DNA from: Embiotoca jacksoni
Lineage: Eukaryota > Chordata > Actinopteri > Embiotocidae
Length of the DNA stretch: 64,000 nucleotides
Assembly: GCA_022577435.1 (NCBI GenBank)
Contig: JAKOON010000040.1
Coordinates: 1,245,187-1,309,186 of the forward strand
Direction: 5' to 3'
Shown here: piece by piece, positions 59,901 through 64,000 of the stretch
Layout of the letters: each line of letters begins with the position of its first letter
Position numbering within the stretch: position 1 is the first letter of the stretch
Notes under the pieces: model-generated
What the model was told of the DNA's origin: nothing
What the model saw: the letters and a program-made list of their open reading frames with translations, nothing else
Database searches by the model: none
Made by a program: the position numbers and the translations under genes

Positions 59901-62900
59901 GATGTCAGTGGATGTCAGTGGATGTTAGTGGATGTTAGTGGATGTTAATGGATGTCAGTGGATGTTAGTTGATGTTAATGGATGTTAGTGGATGTCAGTG
60001 GATGTCAGTGGATGTTAGTGGATGTTAGTGGATGTTAGTGGATGTCAATGGATGTTAGTGGATGTTAGTGGATGTTAGTGGATTTTAGTGGATGTCAGTG
60101 GATGTCAGTGGATGTTAGTGGATGTTAGTGGATGTTAATGGATGTCAGTGGATGTTAGTGTATGTCAGTGGATGTTAGTGGATGTTAATGGATGTCAGTG
60201 GATGTCAGTGGATGTTAATTGATGTTCGTGGATGTTAATTGATGTTAGTTGATGTTAGTGGATGTCAGTGGATTTTAGTGGATGTTAGTGGATGTCAGTG
60301 GATGTTAGTGGATGTTAATGGATGTTAGTGGATGTCAGTGGATGTCAGTGGATGTTAGTGGATGTTAATGGATGTCAGTGGATGTTAGTTGATGTTAATG
60401 GATGTTAGTGGATGTCAGTGGATGTCAGTGGATGTTAGTGGATGTTAGTGGATGTCAATGGATGTTAGTGGATGTTAGTGGATGTTAGTGGATTTTAGTG
60501 GATGTTAGTGGATGTCAGTGGATGTCAGTGGATGTTAGTGGATGTTAGTGGATGTTAGTGGATGTTAATGGATGTCAGTGGATGTTAGTGTATGTCAGTG
60601 GATGTTAGTGGATGTCAGTGGATGTTAGTGGATGTTAGTGGATGTCAGTGGATGTCAGTGGATGTCAGTGGATGTCAGTGGATGTTAGTGGATGTTAGTG
60701 GATGTTTGTGGATGTTAATGGATGTCAGTGGATGTTTGTGGATGTTAGTGGATGTCAGTGGATATTAGTGGATGTCAGTGGATGTTAGTGGATGTCAGTG
60801 GATGTCAGTGGATGTTAGTGGATGTCAGTGGATGTCAGTGGATGTTAGTGGATGTCAGTGGATGTTAGTGGATGTTAGTGGATGTTAATGGATGTCAGTG
60901 GATGTCAGTGGATGTCAGTGGATGTTAATTGATGTTAGTGGATGTTAATTGATGTTAGTGGATGTTAGTGGATGTTAGTTGATGTTAGTGGATGTTAGTG
61001 GATGTTAGTGGATGTTAGTGGATGTTAATGGATGTCAGTGGATGTCAGTGGATGTTAGTGGATGTTAGTGGATGTCAGTGGATGTCAGTGGATGTTAGTG
61101 GATGTTAGTGGATGTTAGTGGATGTCAGTGGATGTCAGTGGATGTTAGTGGATGTTAATGGATGTCAGTGGATGTTAGTGGATGTCAGTGGATGTTAGTG
61201 GATGTCAGTGGATGTTAGTGGATGTTAGTGGATGTCAGTGGATGTCAGTGGATGTTAATGGATGTCAGTGGATGTTAGTTGATGTTAATGGATGTTAGTG
61301 GATGTTAGTGGATGTTAGTTGATGTTAGTGGATGTTAATGGATGTCAGTGGATGTTAGTGGATGTTAGTGGATGTTAATGGATGTCAGTGGATGTTAATG
61401 GATGTCAGTGGATGTTAGTGGATGTCAGTGGATGTTAGTGGATGTCAGTGGATGTTAGTTGATGTTAGTGGATGTCAGTGGATGTCAGTGGATGTTAGTG
61501 GATGTTAGTGGATGTTAATGGATGTCAGTGGATGTTAGTGGATGTCAGTGGATGTCAGTGGATGTTAGTGGATGTTAGTGGCTGTTAGTTGATGTTAATG
61601 GATGTTAATGGATGTCAGTGGATGTCAGTGGATGTTAGTGGATGTTAGTGGATGTTAGTGGATGTTAATGGATGTCAGTGGATGTTAGTGTATGTCAGTG
61701 GATGTTAGTGGATGTCAGTGGATGTTAGTGGATGTTAGTGGATGTCAGTGGATGTCAGTGGATGTTAGTGGATGTTAGTTGATGTTAGTGGATGTTAGTG
61801 GATGTTAGTGGATGTTAGTGGATGTTAATGGATGTCAGTGGATGTTAGTGGATGTCAGTGGATGTTAGTGGATGTCAGTGGATGTTAGTGGATGTTAGTG
61901 GATGTCAGTGGATGTTAGGGGATGTCAGTGGATGTCAGTGGATGTCAGTGGATGTCAGTGGATGTCAGTGGATGTCAGTGGATGTTAGTGGATGTCAGTG
62001 GATGTTAGTGGATGTCAGTGGATGTTAGTGGATGTTAGTGGATGTTAATGGATGTCAGTGGATGTCAGTGGATATCAGTGGATGTTAATTGATGTTAGTG
62101 GATGTTAATTGATGTTAGTGGATGTTAGTGGATGTTAGTGGATGTTAGTTGATGTTAGTGGATGTCAGTGGATGTTAGTGGATGTTAGTGGATGTTAATG
62201 GATGTCAGTGGATGTCAGTGGATGTTAGTGGATGTCAGTGGATGTCAGTGGATGTCAGTGGATGTTAGTGGATGTCAGTGGATGTCAGTGGATGTCAGTG
62301 GATGTTAGTGGATGTCAGTGGATATTAGTTGATGTTAATGGATGTCAGTGGATGTTAGTTGATGTTAATGGATGTTAATGGATGTTAGTGGATGTTAGTG
62401 GATGTTAATGGATGTCAGTGGATGTCAATGGATGTTAGTGGATGTTAGTGGATGTTAGTGGATGTTAATGGATGTCAGTGGATGTCAGTGGATGTCAGTG
62501 GATATCAGTGGATGTCAGTGGATGTCAGTTGATGTCAGTGGATGTTAGTGGATGTTACTGGATGTCAGTGGATGTCAGTGGATGTTAGTGGATGTCAGTG
62601 GATGTTAGTGGATGTTAGTGGATGTCAGTGGATGTTAGTGGATGTCAGTGGATGTTAGTGGATGTTAGTGGATGTTAGTTGATGTTAGTGGATGTTAGTG
62701 GATGTTAGTGGATGTCAGTGGATGTTAGTGGATGTTAATGGATGTTAGTGGATGTCAGTGGATGTCAGTGGATGTTAGTGGATGTTAGTGGATGTTAATG
62801 GATGTCAGTGGATGTTAGTTGATGTTAATGGATGTTAGTGGATGTCAGTGGATGTCAGTGGATGTTAGTGGATGTTAGTGGATGTTAGTGGATGTCAATG

Positions 62901-64000
62901 GATGTTAGTGGATGTTAGTGGATGTTAGTGGATTTTAGTGGATGTCAGTGGATGTCAGTGGATGTTAGTGGATGTTAGTGGATGTTAATGGATGTCAGTG
63001 GATGTTAGTGTATGTCAGTGGATGTTAGTGGATGTTAATGGATGTCAGTGGATGTCAGTGGATGTTAATTGATGTTCGTGGATGTTAATTGATGTTAGTT
63101 GATGTTAGTGGATGTCAGTGGATTTTAGTGGATGTTAGTGGATGTCAGTGGATGTTAGTGGATGTTAATGGATGTTAGTGGATGTCAGTGGATGTCAGTG
63201 GATGTCAGTGGATGTTAGTGGATGTTAATGGATGTCAGTGGATGTTAGTTGATGTTAATGGATGTTAGTGGATGTCAGTGGATGTCAGTGGATGTTCGTG
63301 GATGTTAGTGGATGTCAATGGATGTTAGTGGATGTTAGTGGATGTTAGTGGATTTTAGTGGATGTTAGTGGATGTCAGTGGATGTCAGTGGATGTTAGTG
63401 GATGTTAGTGGATGTTAATGGATGTCAGTGGATGTTAGTGTATGTCAGTGGATGTTAGTGGATGTCAGTGGATGTTAGTGGATGTTAGTGGATGTCAGTG
63501 GATGTCAGTGGATGTCAGTGGATGTTAGTGGATGTTAGTGGATGTTTGTGGATGTTAATGGATGTCAGTGGATGTTAGTGGATGTTAGTGGATGTCAGTG
63601 GATGTTAGTGGATGTCAGTGGATGTTAGTGGATGTTAGTGGATGTCAGTGGATGTTAGTGGATGTCAGTGGATGTCAGTGGATGTTAGTGGATGTCAGTG
63701 GATGTCAGTGGATGTTAGTGGATGTCAGTGGATGTTAGTGGATGTTAGTGGATGTTAATGGATGTCAGTGGATGTCAGTGGATGTCAGTGGATGTTAATT
63801 GATGTTAGTGGATGTTAATTGATGTTAGTGGATGTTAGTGGATGTTAGTGGATGTTAGTTGATGTTAGTGGATGTTAGTGGATGTTAGTGGATGTTAGTG
63901 GATGTTAATGGATGTCAGTGGATGTCAGTGGATGTTAGTGGATGTTAGTGGATGTTAGTGGATGTCAGTGGATGTCAGTGGATGTTAGTGGATGTCAGTG
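56921..64000 (+). repeat. 10-bp satellite (gatgttagtg / gatgtcagtg), at least 708 units, runs off the window
   Basis: Every ten bases from 56921 to the last base is a version of gatgttagtg. Common changes are t to c at position 6 (gatgtcagtg), g to a at position 8 (gatgttaatg) and g to t at position 10 (gatgttagtt). Rare ones give ggtg, gctg, tatg, gatatc, gatttt, gatgttcgtg, gatgtttgtg, gatgttaggg and gatgttactg. No unit is longer or shorter than ten over 7,080 bases, or any changes cancel exactly. Each reading frame meets a TAG every 30 bases, so it cannot be coding on this strand. It lies in the intron after the exon at 56625-56772 if that gene continues to the right. Confidence 0.98.
58380..64000 (+). 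repeat. About 2.85-kb second-level tandem duplication inside the 10-bp satellite
   Basis: Rare unit variants act as landmarks. gctgttagtt: 58691 and 61581 (offset 2890). tatgtcagtg: 58801/61691 (2890), 60161/63011 and 60591/63441 (2850). gatgttaggg: 59061/61911 (2850). gatatcagtg: 59211/62071 (2860). gatgttactg: 59571/62551 (2980). gattttagtg: 60081/62931 (2850). gatgttcgtg: 60221/63071 (2850). gatgtttgtg: 60701/63541 (2840). All offsets are multiples of ten, so the copies differ by whole units only. Confidence 0.85.

Noticed and set aside
56921..64000. Telomeric or centromeric satellite
   Set aside because: The unit is not TTAGGG-related despite containing ttag. The array lies next to a coding exon, and nothing supports centromere function.
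1..64000. tRNA, rRNA or other structured RNA genes
   Set aside because: No cloverleaf, A/B-box pair with terminator, or rRNA-like segment was recognised by eye. A covariance-model scan would be needed to exclude decayed copies.

Overview
The window looks like teleost fish nuclear DNA, probably from a percomorph-like species. This rests on the repeat content: decayed Tc1/mariner copies of a fish type, a truncated L2-like LINE with the fish-type 3' tail, many long CA/GT microsatellites, and several copies of an unclassified dispersed repeat. Nothing looks bacterial or viral. No complete protein-coding gene is visible. There are only a few candidate exons with splice or poly(A) context, and about 60 percent of the window is tandem repeat.

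Layout. Positions 1-4170 hold AT-rich intergenic DNA, a decayed Tc1-like element with an internal inversion (399-1097), a purine-rich tract (2500-2826), a 40-bp minisatellite carrying CCAAT boxes (3136-3330), and the 5' part of a dispersed repeat (3964-4175). Positions 4174-35470 are one uninterrupted minisatellite of about 31.3 kb. Its unit is 18-19 bp (type ttttatatccagtctgtag), and it contains nested segmental duplications of about 0.66, 1, 1.5, 2.6, 5.27 and 7.16 kb. Positions 35470-56600 are ordinary intergenic or intronic fish DNA: two candidate terminal exons (35684-35914 minus, 38304-38387 plus), complex GT/GAGT microsatellites, four further copies of the dispersed repeat, an L2-like LINE 3' end (49108-50492 minus), an 8-bp minisatellite (51674-52370), and a second Tc1-like copy (54646-55456). 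A well-supported internal exon lies at 56625-56772. A 10-bp satellite (gatgttagtg type) starts 148 bp after that exon, at 56921, and runs off the right edge.

The main observation concerns the origin of the 31-kb array. Its unit matches the 3' end of the dispersed repeat (copy at 48215-48722), and the array begins inside another copy of the same repeat (3964-4175). The array therefore appears to have grown from the tail of a transposable-element-like repeat. The second notable point is that the 10-bp satellite keeps perfect 10-base register for 7,080 bases, with substitutions but no net length change, whereas the 18/19-bp array varies constantly in unit length. I found no operon, CRISPR, RNA gene or multi-gene system.
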